Assembly (NCBI GenBank): GCA_018296165.2
Contig: JACKQL020000020.1
Coordinates: 372,001 to 436,000 of the forward strand
Source of the DNA: Termitomyces sp. T153
Lineage: Eukaryota > Basidiomycota > Agaricomycetes > Agaricales > Lyophyllaceae
Length of the DNA: 64,000 nt
Direction: 5' to 3'
The translations under genes and the position numbers were made by a program. Positions 26,438 to 37,231 of the stretch are shown here, piece after piece (position 1 is the stretch's first letter; each line of letters starts with the position of its first letter). The notes under the pieces were generated by a model. The model did not search any database. It saw nothing but the letters and a program-made list of their open reading frames with translations, and was not told where the DNA came from.

Positions 26438-26566
26438 TTTTCACTTTGTTCGCGTCCTTGTCCAAGACATATACACCCCCTTCAACACATTTCTTTATAG
26501 CCCACGAGAGTGATTCGCTCTTTACAAGACTTGACAACTACTTCGTACTAGTTACACAATCGGTCT

Positions 26567-28774
26567 ATGGCTGGAGCCTTTAGTGGCCATCTCATCAATT
26601 CTTTTCATGCACAACAAGCTCGACAATCGGCCAACTGTGAAGCTCACAACTCAAACGTAATAATGAGTGGAGCGATGTCGTTCAACTCACAGATGCACGG
26701 AGTACCAATTGTTGGAAATCAATCTACGGGCGACCACTCCTTCGCCTCGACGCAGCCTTCATTCTTCAACCCAGAGCTCTCAGAGGACACAGCGATGAGA
26801 ATTGCTGCTTTACAAGCCAAACTTAATCAGAAGCTGGGGCCCGAATACATATCTCAGCGCCCCGGTCCTGGAGGCGGTCCAAAGCTCACCTATGCTGAGG
26901 GTTGGAAAATTATCAATTTAGCTAACGAAGTGTTTGGATTCAACGGTTGGAGCTCAAGTATTGTCAACCTCACCACAGACTTTGTTGACTACAATGAAGA
27001 ATCGAGGAGATATAACGTTGGCGCTACCGCAATCGTTCGAGTCACTTTGCGCGATGGAGTCTTCCATGAAGATGTTGGATACGGTATGCTAGAGAATTCG
27101 AAGAGCAAAGGTACTGCTCTTGACAAGGTGCGTGAAATTATCCCATAATCTTGCCTGATCTACAACACTTCGAAAGTGCAAGAAAGAGGCTGTGACGGAT
27201 GGTTTAAAACGAGCGCTGCGCAATTTTGGAAATTTATTGGGAAACTGTCTGTATGACAAGGCATATACACAGGAAGTGGTGAAAATTAAGGTGCAACCGG
27301 TGAGTACATTTCTGTTCTCATTTACTGAGCTAAGTCAGTTATGATGATCAATAGCCGAAGTTCGACAAGAGTATATTGCACCGTCGCCCCGAATTTGAAG
27401 AGGCGAAGCCTAACCACTCAGCATCTACCTCGTCAGCGACCTCATCGAGACTGGCTAGCATTGCCACGAACCTTTCCATCAATAACACTGAGGATGTCAA
27501 GCACAATATTACGTCGACATCGTCGGCGTATTCGTCTAGACTGGCAAACATATCCGCCCACCTCCCTTCTAATAATACCGACACTCCTCCCAATCCAGTT
27601 GATGAACAACAAACCACGACATCCATTCCCTCGCATAGCCGTTCAAATATCGACGCAGTTGCTGGGCCATCTAAGTCATCTAACGTGACTAGAAACGACC
27701 TATCAACTTCCTCGCTTTCCGCTCGAACTGTGTTGAATAATCTACCTGCATCGACATCAGTGTTAGGGAATCGTAGACCACACACAAATCTTTCAAAGGA
27801 CACCAGCCGTCCAGCTGCTGGACTGGAATCCTTTAATGTCTCTCGACCTTCAGCGGATCCCCAAGATCAGGAGATCGAACAGGAAAATGGGGAGGAGTCG
27901 TATCATTTTGGCTCTGATGACGATGCATTCCTAGCTCTCGTTGATCTCGGGGAGGGCGATTTAGGTCAACCTGTCTTACCCGAAACAGATATTGGACGGC
28001 CGCTATTCGATGACAATGACGATGGTGGTCGGTTATTCGGGAGTGACGAGGTTCAGGCTCATTCATCGGTACCCCGAGAAAAGAAACCGTGTGCACCAGG
28101 TCCACAAGTGCCGGCGTCGATTGGGATGCTGTCAAAATTGCTACCACAGGACCAACCTCAGCAACAACAGCGATCATCAAATCCACCGAACACTAGATCC
28201 AGACACTCGCAACAGCAATGGCGTACAAACGATCAAAATAAGCAACAGAATCAGCAGCAGCAGCAACGCACATCCACCAATCAGATCAACTCCGTATCGA
28301 ACAACCTGTCTCGCAACACGAACATAAAACAGAATGTACCGCAGAGAATTCATCAAGATCAGAACCAGCCACTGGCGCCTAATGGTCACACGCCTTCAAT
28401 GACAGTGACACGGCCCTCGACGCCATCGATGGGAGGATTTCATTTCCCACCCGGTGTCGTAAGCTCATCCCATATTTTTATGCATTGATTACTGACATGG
28501 GGTGGCGCACGATGCAGGATCCTCGAGCGCTGCAAGGTCCACGGTCGGCCTCGGGAATAGGGACGAAAAGACCTCTGGAATCTATGTATGTTTCTGCTAT
28601 TCTTAGAACTCTTGGTTTCGACTAAGTATATGTTGTAGATCTTCACCGACAAACGCTAACTTGGGAATAGGAATAAGTACGGGAGCTTCTGGAGGACTTG
28701 TTCAAGTAAGACGGGAGGTGCTTGGTAGTTTGGAACTGGGGGAGGGTGGGGATGTCAAAAGAGCGCGAAGATGA
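26567..28774 (+). CDS. RAD52: Rad52, recombination mediator and DNA annealing protein
   Basis: Rad52 loads Rad51 on RPA-coated DNA and anneals single strands in homologous recombination. Five exons (26567-27127, 27177-27299, 27355-28458, 28518-28585, 28639-28774) give 663 residues. The DNA-binding domain is at about residues 75-230: [55 protein letters not shown] joined across intron 1 to [19 protein letters not shown], and [14 protein letters not shown]. The long C-terminal half is low-complexity, with Gln/Asn-rich stretches at about residues 490-560. It would hold the Rad51/RPA contact regions. The protein ends in a basic VKRARR, a possible nuclear signal. The first ATG is used here; an internal one at 26663 is possible. 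Dispersed inverted repeats flank the gene. Confidence 0.95.
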
Positions 28775-29833
28775 ATGGACCAGGGCATTTTTACTTCGAT
28801 GAGTGTGTATATCAATATGGTTCGCTTTCGTCGTTTTGCATGCATTGTATCATTATGTGACTCGCAACACATTGTGGACTATTTGCAGTGTTCGGCCCGC
28901 CGCGGTGTGCCAAAATGACTCAGTCGTCTCCGCGATGACGATTTATGAACAATTTACTCTTGTTGGTCCGTGCACATCTCATCTAATATAAGAAACCCGC
29001 TTGTCTCTCCTGTGTTCCTCACCACTCTGGCCTCATGGCTTAGATCAAGTGTAGTATCTGTTCTTAATAGTTTAACCACTATTATGGGGGTCCGCCTCCG
29101 TATTCGGTTATCTTATTTTTGTCGCCCTTTTCTTCCATGCTCTGCTTGCACCGTGGAAGGAGTGATGACCTCGCTATTACACTGATGGCCTGTGTCGTCG
29201 AGGGCTCCCCCTCTTTGTCTTTGCTGGGATTTTCGGTGCACGTCTTATGGGCTGCTGTGCTGAGTCCAGCAAATTTATAGATGGGATTTGACAACGGCAG
29301 TTATCTCAGTAGGCCCTCATTTATCTGCAAATTGGTTGTCACTCGGTATGCTTTGTATTTAACTTGGAAAGTTTGAATGAGCTGCGCCACTGAAACTTCC
29401 CATACTTGACAACCGGTTCTATTCTACCTAGCAATCCTTGGAAACACAGAATCACTGGCTTCTCACAAACCGGTGAGTCTCTGACCCGCCATTCAAGTAT
29501 GTATCGTCATGATTTCACCTTGCCAAGTCTTGACTTGAGAACACAATTATGTAAAATTATTCGCCAGTAGTACTTATGGACTCAGCCTGCCGTGTTGTTG
29601 CTCTTTTCCTCGTGCCTGTATCGCGTGCTGCGCCTCAAAAAGTTTCTCAAGTCATCAAGGGTCTCCCAGTTGGGTAGAATCATCCCTATAACTATAACAG
29701 GCCGTGGCCGAAGCTGTTACTGCAATATTATCGTTCTTATGAGTGGATGTCGGCATCATCACGAATGAAATCCAAGAAAATATGATAATGTATCTGAAGT
29801 TGATTTCCATGGGTACGGTCTTACTCACACTAC

Positions 29834-29920
29834 TACATTCAAATGACACATCAGATCTAGTGACCCACTATGTAGCCCGACGTCCTGGTGAAGATAAGTA
29901 CTTTCTCGTTAGTTATATCT
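29834..29920 (+). repeat. Direct repeat C, copy 1
   Basis: The sequence ctacattcaaatg-cacatcag...gtgacccactatgtagcccg and gtgaagataagtactttctc is about 85% matched at 30175-30262. The same frame stays open in both copies and contains VTHYVAR and GEDKYFL, so it may be a duplicated coding scrap. Confidence 0.7.
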
Positions 29921-30121
29921 CCCCGCTGCCACAGCTGTCGAGTCTTTCATAACAGTGTTGACCTAGGCCTCCTACCAAACCCGCGAACAATTTCATGTGC
30001 AGAATGCATCAATCAATCAACGCCTTCTTTTGGGTGACTCCCAGCAGATTCTGCATCGTGTGATCTGACCTATTTCAGCTGAAGTTGCTCACTGGGTATC
30101 CGGGTAATGTCCCCCATAGCT

Positions 30122-30176
30122 GTTTACATGTAGGGCGAGCATTATCGAAGACGCGTGCGTGAACGGGACCCTTACG
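30122..30176 (+). pseudogene. Fragment of the HNH-nuclease-family gene
   Basis: The sequence tttacatgtag-ggcgagcattatcgaagacgcgtgcgtgaacg-gacc matches the intron-3' end and exon start of the HNH gene at 32.5-33.8 kb (exon start GEHYRRRVRERDP). The copy is on the opposite strand and runs straight into direct repeat C copy 2. Confidence 0.7.
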
Positions 30177-30262
30177 GCTACATTCAAATGGCATATCAGA
30201 TGAAGTGACTCATTATGTAGCCCGACTTCATGGTGAAGATAAGTACTTTCTCACTAGTTATA
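30175..30262 (+). repeat. Direct repeat C, copy 2
   Basis: This is the second copy of the element at 29834-29920. It follows immediately after the HNH fragment, so the block is a chimera of two dispersed pieces. Confidence 0.7.
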
Positions 30263-30516
30263 TGTGGAGACGCACCATCGCACGCGTACCAGACGAAAGT
30301 CCAGGAACAACCTGAAGAAGAAACTCAGTAGCTCAAAGCAGAACTTGATGTGCGCATCTTCCCGCGGAAAGAAATACTGGTATATTAGGTGAACAACGAC
30401 AATCACGGCAGCTTGAAAGAAAATTGAAGCGCAGAGGTTGAGAGACCTTCGCTGGGAAAATGATCTGATCCGGTTCACACCACTAGCACCTACTGTCACG
30501 AGTCCATGGACGATCT

Positions 30517-30600
30517 GTCAAACTCGATATCATCAAATGAAGGTACAGAAGACTATTTTGTCCTCTTTGTGCATATGTGTCTGCAACCTCCCATCATCCC
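30517..30600 (+). repeat. Dispersed repeat B, copy 2 (inverted relative to copy 1)
   Basis: The sequence tcaaactcgat-tcatcaaatgaaggtacagaagacta, then tcctctttgtgcat-tgtgtctg-caacctccc matches the reverse complement of 26161-26275. Confidence 0.75.
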
Positions 30601-30602
30601 TA

Positions 30603-30690
30603 ACGCTAACACTAACATATAACACTAACACTAATACTGACACTAGCAAACACTAACACCTAACAAAAACCCTAACTGAACCATAACTGG
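30603..30690 (+). repeat. Degenerate CTAACA/ACTAAC simple repeat
   Basis: Variants of the hexamer CTAACA recur from 'aacgctaacactaacat' to 'cctaacaaaaaccctaactg'. It resembles the C-rich telomere strand (CCCTAA) only loosely and is too degenerate to call an interstitial telomere. Confidence 0.55.
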
Positions 30691-30720
30691 CTAACAGTAC
30701 ACCTGGAATATACTCAGAAA

Positions 30721-30872
30721 GGTGCATTACAAAGTTTGGTCTGTCTGGCTGGACCACTGATGTGACGTGATGTGGTCTAATTAAATATTTCGGAACTCTC
30801 AGAGTTCATTTCCTGTGAGGGACCGGTTATCCGGGGGTGTTCTTGATGGGATCAAGTTAGACAGATCGTCCC
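30721..30872 (-). repeat. Dispersed repeat A, copy 2 (inverted relative to copy 1)
   Basis: The reverse complement matches 24551-24686 in order: cgatctgtc, catcaagaac, ggataaccggtccctcacag, gaaatgaa, agaccacatcac, and aaactttgtaat. About 15 bp extra lies near one end. Confidence 0.8.
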
Positions 30873-31602
30873 TCCCCTCTAGTGGGAAGGAGAGGTCGAT
30901 GCGGGACCGGCGGTGACGGTGCCTCCGGAGTACTCGGATGTCAAACAAAGTAATGGAAGATGCCACACGGGAAGAACTTGAAGGTGAACACGAGACTGTC
31001 GTTCCGTATTTAAATATTTGATGTAATGCTTGTCCATCAAAGTCGGCCTTGTATAGATGTCTTCGTCTGCGAAAGAGTCTTTACTTTCGTTTCACCTGAG
31101 CGGGAAATCTAACTAACCTGATTGTTCAATATAGGTTTCTCGGGGCTTGCATGTGGTCATGCCAATTTTCGTGATGATGCCAGTACACCTGCCAGTGTCA
31201 TGCCAACTCAAATTTTAGAAATTTCCTACATGTGAGCACATGTACGTGCGCTGTCGGATCCTTTATAACCGATGAAGGCAATGCAAAACAGTACAGCTAT
31301 GTGGTTGGTCTATTCAGTTTTACGGGATTTACTTCGTTCCGATTACTGATTCGGCGCTTGTTTCCTGGTGCCATGTGGATCAACAGGGATCAACCGGGTG
31401 CTGTGTGGAATTTTTCCTTCGTATACCTGACATATGTAGTTGAAGCAACGGTCAATGTGAGACTCGGAGTTCCGGCTATGGTACCGTGTGGAAAGTCTAT
31501 CAACGCTTACTACAGCCATCGTTGTAATTGACACGCCGCTGGTCATGTATAAGTACTGGCGCACTCCCAGTGTCCTAGTGGACCAGCCTGAACTACAAAA
31601 AC

Positions 31603-32430
31603 ATGTCGGCGACGATACCCATACTAGTTTTCAGCACCGCGGCAATTGCCATTTGTCTTCTTGCTATTGTGATACGCACGTACAGGAGGCGGCGTATGCT
31701 GAGAGCCAAGGCTGATGTAGAAAAACAATGTATGTATATCACAACGGCTGGGCCTGAGTCATCTGCAAATTTCTGACATATTATTGCACAATCAAGATAG
31801 GAGCACAACATTTTCATCAGCATCAAGCGAGACGATACATAGCTTCTCGGGTGCGGGTTTACAACAAGATGATCAGTATAGTTGTCCTCCTCCCGCATAT
31901 CGGTATTCATCGACAGGAGGATTTAACGCTCCGCCTCCGGCAGTAATAGGTACACGGGGAAATGGTAACCTAGAAAGGCTTCGCGCGGAGCTGGAGAATC
32001 TCAGGCGAGAGAGGGAGATATCGCAGAGACGAGTGCAGATGCAGCATAAGCAGCAATCGAGAGAGTCTCAAGCAGAAGGAGGAGATGGGCAAGGAAGAGG
32101 CAGATAAGCTTAGGAGGGACAATGATGAGATGAGGTCATGTATGTGCGTGAGTTGTCCCCATGATAGTGTGGCGTCTAAGCCTGTATGCACTACGAACTG
32201 AGTAAGTACATTATCAAGATACATAATCAATTTGTTACATTGTAAGTTGCACCCTCACTGAAGCATATAGATACTGGATGACCAGAAAGGCTTGTGATAG
32301 TATGAAGGCCAGAAGGAAGCAAAGAAGAGAACAAATCAAGGCTAGACACAAGGCTTTGACAAATGCATGGAAAACGATTTTGTCTCCAGCAGAACGGATG
32401 GAATATATTGGCAGGACCTATCTAGACTGA
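31603..32430 (+). CDS. Small single-pass membrane protein with PPxY motif and coiled coil; frameshifted
   Basis: Exon 1 (from 31603) encodes a hydrophobic N-terminal segment, MSATIPILVFSTAAIAICLL then AIVIRTYRRRR, a typical signal-anchor with basic cytosolic flank. A GTATGT...CAAG intron (about 31730-31796) joins in frame to SSASSETIHSF, the motif CPPPAYRY (PPxY), and heptads NLERLRAELENLRRERE. Around 32060-32090 the reading frame must shift by one base to continue as KEEMGKEEADKLRRDNDEM. No intron fits there. After a GTGCGT donor, a last exon (about 32270-32430) gives WMTRKACDSMKARRKQRREQ and ends at TGA with a basic tail and SPAERMEYIGRTYLD. Without the shift the frame ends at 32107. It is either a sequencing or assembly indel or an early pseudogene. 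The family is unknown. The heptads resemble those of the gene at 20,086. Confidence 0.6.
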
Positions 32431-32527
32431 GTAGAATACTCTATGTTTGCTGAAATAGGTTGGACTGCAATAAATTTCGTAACAGTTCATCAAGTCCATT
32501 CAAGAAGGAAGACTGAGCACTGAAGCA

Positions 32528-33770
32528 TCAGATAGATTCCTGCGCAACCAATAATCCATGGAATCTGTGCGCTAACTCAAATTCCAAGTGCTCACGGCCC
32601 TTTTCACCACCCCATACATCAGACCTTGACAGATCCATATGTCCATCCCCAAGTGCATCCTCATAATCCCAGCTCCGTTCACCAGCGCCTTTCATCTTCT
32701 TCAACACTGCTTGAAAAAAGTGGTCCCTGAAGAGCTCGTCAAGTGGCCGTATACTAGGATCCGTGATGTGATCGAGTTTGAGTGTTTTTCCGGCAACATT
32801 ATCGTATCCACCGACAAAGGGGACAATAACGTATCCGCGCTGTAAGAAATAAGCATAATAATTTGTGAGCTGAAAAAGTACGGATGAATTGAATAGGAAC
32901 ATCAGGATCGACGGCAAGTTCATAGTTGTCCCATCCGTTACGCAGATCGAGGCGAAGGAGCATTGTGTTCTGGAGCGAGTCAATTTTGGTGGATCCACCG
33001 AGTTCTATGAGGGGCGCAGTGTCGGTGATAAGGCTGGGAAAACTTTTGGTTACCCACTGCGTAGAAGGTTCATGGAGGTTCATGGAGGGTTGGCCACATG
33101 AGATTGGGATTGAGCATCAAAGGGAGTAGATATACATACTCCTTCAGAATAGGCGCGAGGGAAGATGTGCGCGGTTCCGAAGCGAGTGTATGGGTTCTTT
33201 GTTTCTTTGTAGACTAACTCGCCCGATAAGAGACAACAAGGGTCGCGTTCGCGCACGCGTCTTCGATAATGCTCGCCCTACATGTAAATCCAGATATGAA
33301 AGACATTTTGAGGGAATGCGGATCGCGATATACTCCAGATGTGGTGTTAGATATAGTAGGGTGTCGAGGCCGGGGACGTTAACTGATTAAAGTAACATCT
33401 ATCGGGTCGCCGTCTGTGAAAAGCTTAGTATGAGAAAATGTCGGTGCAGCGGTTACTTATTATACTTGGAGAGGAGTATATAGGTCCCAGGGGCTGGGAC
33501 CTCCGGACCCCGGGGGACAAAGGGGACCTTGTCAATGAGGCGCGTTGTGTTCGAGTTTGAAGACGGCCCAGGGGGGTGTAGAGGTAGATATGATGGATCG
33601 GAGGCAATCGTGAAATTGTTCCCAATCAATGAGACCGTACTGCCAGAAACCTAGAAAGGAAGAATTAAGCAAAAGATGAGGATTGCCTGGGATGAAGTCT
33701 TACTCGATACGACATACTTATTGGAATCCTGGAGAGTTACTCTGTTGTTGGGGTAAACAGAGATGCTCAT
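32528..33770 (-). CDS. Fungal HNH-nuclease-domain protein (PF13391-like family)
   Basis: The start MSISVYPNNRVTLQDSNK splices to VSGSTVSLIGNNFTIASDP, VPFVPRGPEVPAPGTYILLS, and the HNH part HYRRRVRERDPCCLLSGE with TRFGTAHIFPRAYSEG (CxxSG...AHIFPR is the family's HNH signature). Next comes WVTKSFPSLITDTAPL, then GGSTKIDSLQNTMLLRLDL and GWDNYELAVDPD. The last exon holds GYVIVPFVGGYDNVAGKTLK, RPLDELFRDHF and DYEDALGDGHMDLS. Mushroom genomes carry many such proteins; nuclease activity is not shown for most. The join between about 33,480 and 33,290 (DGDPIDVTLI region) does not resolve to one frame with simple introns, so the gene may be damaged there. It is divergent from the bHLH gene, 159 bp apart. 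Confidence 0.78.
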
Positions 33771-33929
33771 AACCGCTTGAGCAAGACCGTGACAATGTCG
33801 GACCGGCAAGAAGTTAGTCGCGTGATCTGGGGCCTGAAAAATCGACTAGAAGGTCTTTGTACTGTACTGACTTGGTCACATTGACAAACGGATTCGCTTC
33901 TTCTTACGACCGCCATCGTTCCTGCCGTC

Positions 33930-36254
33930 ATGGACTCCCATGAGCACCAGGAAAAGGACTTTCTTTCCACCATTTTCAACGATGGCCAGCAGAACTACAT
34001 GGCGTACAACCAGCCGCCATCGATGCCCCCGCTAATGAGTCAAACACTCAACGTGGACATACTCAACAACTTAATGTCCATCCAGGGCATAGAATCGGCA
34101 CCTACATCGCCGACGTCACCTCATATTAATGCACCAGGACTGCTTGAGCAACAATTCAAGCTAACCCAGCTTCAACAGCTGCAGCAGCTTCAGAACCAGA
34201 TTTTTCAGCAGCAGGTGAGTCATATCGCCATTTTTCTTCTACAAAGAATCCCTATACACGTAAGGGAATCGAAATGAATAAGCGGCACTAGTGATCAGAA
34301 GTCGAGGCCAATATTGATTGAGTCCATGCGTGGGCATCTATGTGCATGGTTCTATCGGAGACTAGGGAACTCTATTTTACCCGTTGTTGCGATGCAAGGG
34401 CGTGTGTTTCTGTATGCATGAACTCAGTTGGTCGTATGCTTCGAGCAACGGAGTTCACTTTTGGTTATCTCCCGTTTTGTTTGTGTTGCGATTACATATT
34501 ACTGTTACTAACTTCGCGAACACTAGATTGCCCTCATAAGTGGTCAGACTCCAAGTATCATTCAAAATCCTGGATCTGTTGAGCAACGAAGGCCAATGCA
34601 GAATCAATATAATGGCCTTCTCACTCCCGGTTTGTTTTTCGTCTTATCCGTCCATCATTAAGTCCTGAATGATAATTCACCAGGCCCTTCTGCTGATATC
34701 CATCCCAAGCAACCTTCAGTGGATTTTGTGTCGCCCATAGTTCTCTCCAACAACTATCTGGAATCACAGTCACAACTGACTTCACAGATTCCACCTCAGG
34801 AGCCATTTCGACCTGACATCCACATGAGACCAATCAACCCTCCTCACACTCATCCCATAAACACCAACTTCAATGGTCCACCCCGCGGATCAACCTCGGC
34901 ACCTGAGCACATCGCCTTCCGGAACAAGCTTCCTTCCCCTACAGATCTTGATTTCGATATCTCACCTCTCACCAGTCCTTGGCTCAGTGCGCAACAACAC
35001 CTTCAGCCAGCTGGCGTAAACCCTTATCCCACCTCGAATAAGCGTTGTGCTTCGTCGAGCGGTGATGAAGGTAACAGTATGCCGTCACGTAAAAGACAAT
35101 CCCCTGCCATCCGCGCCACTAATGCGAGTATCCCGGGAAATGGAAGCGGGGTCAATCAGAGAAAATCCACCCGTGCAACTCGATCCACGAATTCGACTCC
35201 TTTGATAAGGTCGGCTAGGTCACAGAAAGGGAACATTGCGGGAGAATTTCTTGCGGGAGAAATCCACGGAGACTCGCCATCCCCCGTCGATTTGTCTATG
35301 CCACCGCCCGCTCCACCTGTACCTGTGTCTTCAGCATCCTCCAGTGGCTCATCAGATCCTGTCTCAGAGCGGCTGGATCCATCCTCTCAGTTCAACTCAC
35401 ACTTGATGCCTGTGACGCCAGCGAGCATCATGAAGCTTGGGCGCTTGGGTATCAACAGTGGTATGGCGCCTCCGCCGAGGCAGACTGTCCCGCTCAAAGT
35501 TGATGCTAAGGGCAAGGCAGCTGCAAGTACAAGTGCGAGTGCGCCGGTTATTGCCTCCAAGCCGAAAGTCACTGCGGCTAAAAATACTCGCAAAGGATCT
35601 CTTGTTAGCCCCAGCTTGAAAGCCATCCTACCTGGTAAGCGTCTCCATCCTTCTCATGGTCATAGAAGACGAATTAACTATTATCATGATGCAGCCAGCT
35701 CCGGTCCCCATTCCATATCCCTCTCCTCTCCTGCACCCCAAAATAGTACGCCCGTGGTACAGGTGCGCAAAACATCGCACAAGGCCGCAGAACAGAAACG
35801 ACGCGACTCGCTCAAAACGACGTTTGACGACCTCCGTGTACTCCTCCCGCCTATCCCGCTGCCGACTGACGAGAAGTACCCGCCCGATGAAATTCTCCCT
35901 GGTGCACTGCCCCCTCGCGGACCGCCAAAAACGGGTGGAGAGGGCCCGAACAAGGGTGTAAGTAAGTTGCAGTTGTTGATGTGTGGTAATGAGTATATTA
36001 GAGTGTTGAAAGCACGGGTGGAGAGACGGGATGAGGAGATTGAGAAGCTGAGATCTGCTTTAGAGATGAGGATGAATATGGGACCGCCGCTTTTCGAGGG
36101 CGAGGAGGATGTGGTTCTGAGGAAAGACCTGGACGCCGTGGAGGCGCTTGGAGGCGGTATACTTGGTTTAGGTATGGGTGCGTCGACGGCTAACACGATC
36201 CTTCCGATTGCAGAGGATGAGGGAGGTGGGGATGATGATCCTGATGAGGGCTAA
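33930..36254 (+). CDS. bHLH transcription factor
   Basis: Four exons (33930-34214, 34527-34629, 34684-35634, 35695-36254) give 632 residues. The N-terminus has a Gln-rich helix (LTQLQQLQQLQNQIFQQQ). The middle is Ser/Pro-rich and disordered, with basic clusters KRCASSSGDEGNSMPSRKRQ. The bHLH starts at about residue 458: VRKTSHKAAEQKRRDSLKTT then FDDLRVLLPP (basic region H-E-R pattern HxxxExxRR). The loop is long and Pro/Gly-rich (about 45 residues), followed by helix 2 SKLQLLMCGNEYIRVLKARV and a leucine-rich extension (RDEEIEKLRSALEMR). The tail is Gly-rich and acidic. It is probably nuclear and binds E-boxes; target genes are unknown. Intron 1 (about 310 nt) is long for this genome, and intron 3 (60 nt) is in frame without a stop. 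Confidence 0.88.
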
Positions 36255-37231
36255 CATTGACTGGAAACGATTGCCTTTTTTGGTTCAACCTGTGTTAAAA
36301 GCGACATAGGATGGACAGGGTTGTCAGAAGGCCGAATTCGTGAACACATACCTAGCTCGTTTCTAGGCTTGTCAAAGCTTAGGTAGAGTACATGCTATTA
36401 ATTTATATGTTAAAATATATTATCGTATCTCGTTATGATGTACGTTTAGAGATGTATTATACGTTTGTGTTTACACCCATATCTGATTTACTTGTAGGGC
36501 AAGCATTATCGAATACACGTGCGCGAACGAGTTAGTCCACAAAAGAACGAAGGACCCATATACTCGCTTTGCATCCACCCACATCTTCCCACGGGCCCAT
36601 ATGTGGTGGTTGCCTTCGATACTCAATCTCATGCTCCCAGTATGGCTCTTCAGCCAAATCACTGACAGACTACGCCTCTTGTGGAACTTGGGGGGTGGGT
36701 TGGTTCCACTGAGATTGACTCACTCTAGAGCATGATGGTCCTTCGCAACGATTTGCATAGTGCATGTGATATGCAGTCAAACCCATACTATCAAACATAG
36801 GGTATTCTGGCAAGTTTCTAGATAGGTCCTGCTATCATGTTACATGTGTTAATAGAAGACAAAGTTATCTTCACGTGTCTAGCTTCGGTCTGTCCTCTTT
36901 GCCATGTTCCTGGCATTTTCACTGCAGCGGCTCCTGTATAATGAGCTTTCGAGTGGTCCAGTATCTATATTTTTCATCGAAGGTGCGACTTACAATGCCA
37001 GAATGGTAACAATGTCGACGCAGAGACTGTCGAAAAATGATGACCCATGCAATTGCAATTGTTACAAATCGAAAATTGAAAAAATAAGGTGTTAAAAGAG
37101 AGGAAGTATGGTATGTACTTTGAACCTAAATCTCTACGCGATCCCGTACCAAAATATTCTACACGCACCTTCAATCCTACTTTTTTGATAAGATGGAACG
37201 AGTACACGAGTACAACACAACCAGCCGCAAC
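36255..37231. other. Intergenic region with an HNH-gene fragment
   Basis: The region lies between the convergent ends of the bHLH and Sec24 genes. Apart from the fragment at 36485-36665, no gene is visible. Confidence 0.55.
36485..36665 (+). pseudogene. Second fragment of the HNH-nuclease-family gene
   Basis: The fragment starts with the same intron-end/exon-start block (tttacttgtag-ggcaagcattatcgaa) as the HNH gene. It continues in frame as ELVHKRTKDPYTRFASTHIF and PRAH, clearly related to ELVYKETKNPYTRFGTAHIF in the parent. The piece coding for RDPCCLLSG is deleted and the following part drifts. It is a dead copy on the opposite strand to the parent. Confidence 0.8.

Larger units (their letters stand above)
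24057..26566. other. Repeat-bearing intergenic region upstream of RAD52
   Basis: No gene is recognised. The region contains the 87-bp duplication, dispersed repeat A (24551-24686), a 25-bp tandem array (25239-25350), dispersed repeat B (26161-26275), an 11-C tract at about 26286, and the RAD52 promoter. A 151-codon minus frame at 25098-25553 runs through the tandem array, and I judge it spurious. Confidence 0.5.
28775..31602. other. Repeat-rich intergenic region
   Basis: No intact gene is supported. The region contains the direct repeat C pair (29834-29920, 30175-30262), an HNH-gene fragment (30122-30176), repeat B copy 2, a CTAACA-like tract (30603-30690) and repeat A copy 2. Confidence 0.55.

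Noticed and set aside
27348..27803. 151-codon minus-strand frame
   Set aside because: It is antisense to the RAD52 low-complexity region.
30603..30690. Interstitial telomere
   Set aside because: The CTAACA-type units are degenerate and do not show a clean CCCTAA register.
35684..36196. 170-codon minus-strand frame
   Set aside because: It lies antisense to the bHLH domain exon and has only Ser/Pro-rich composition.
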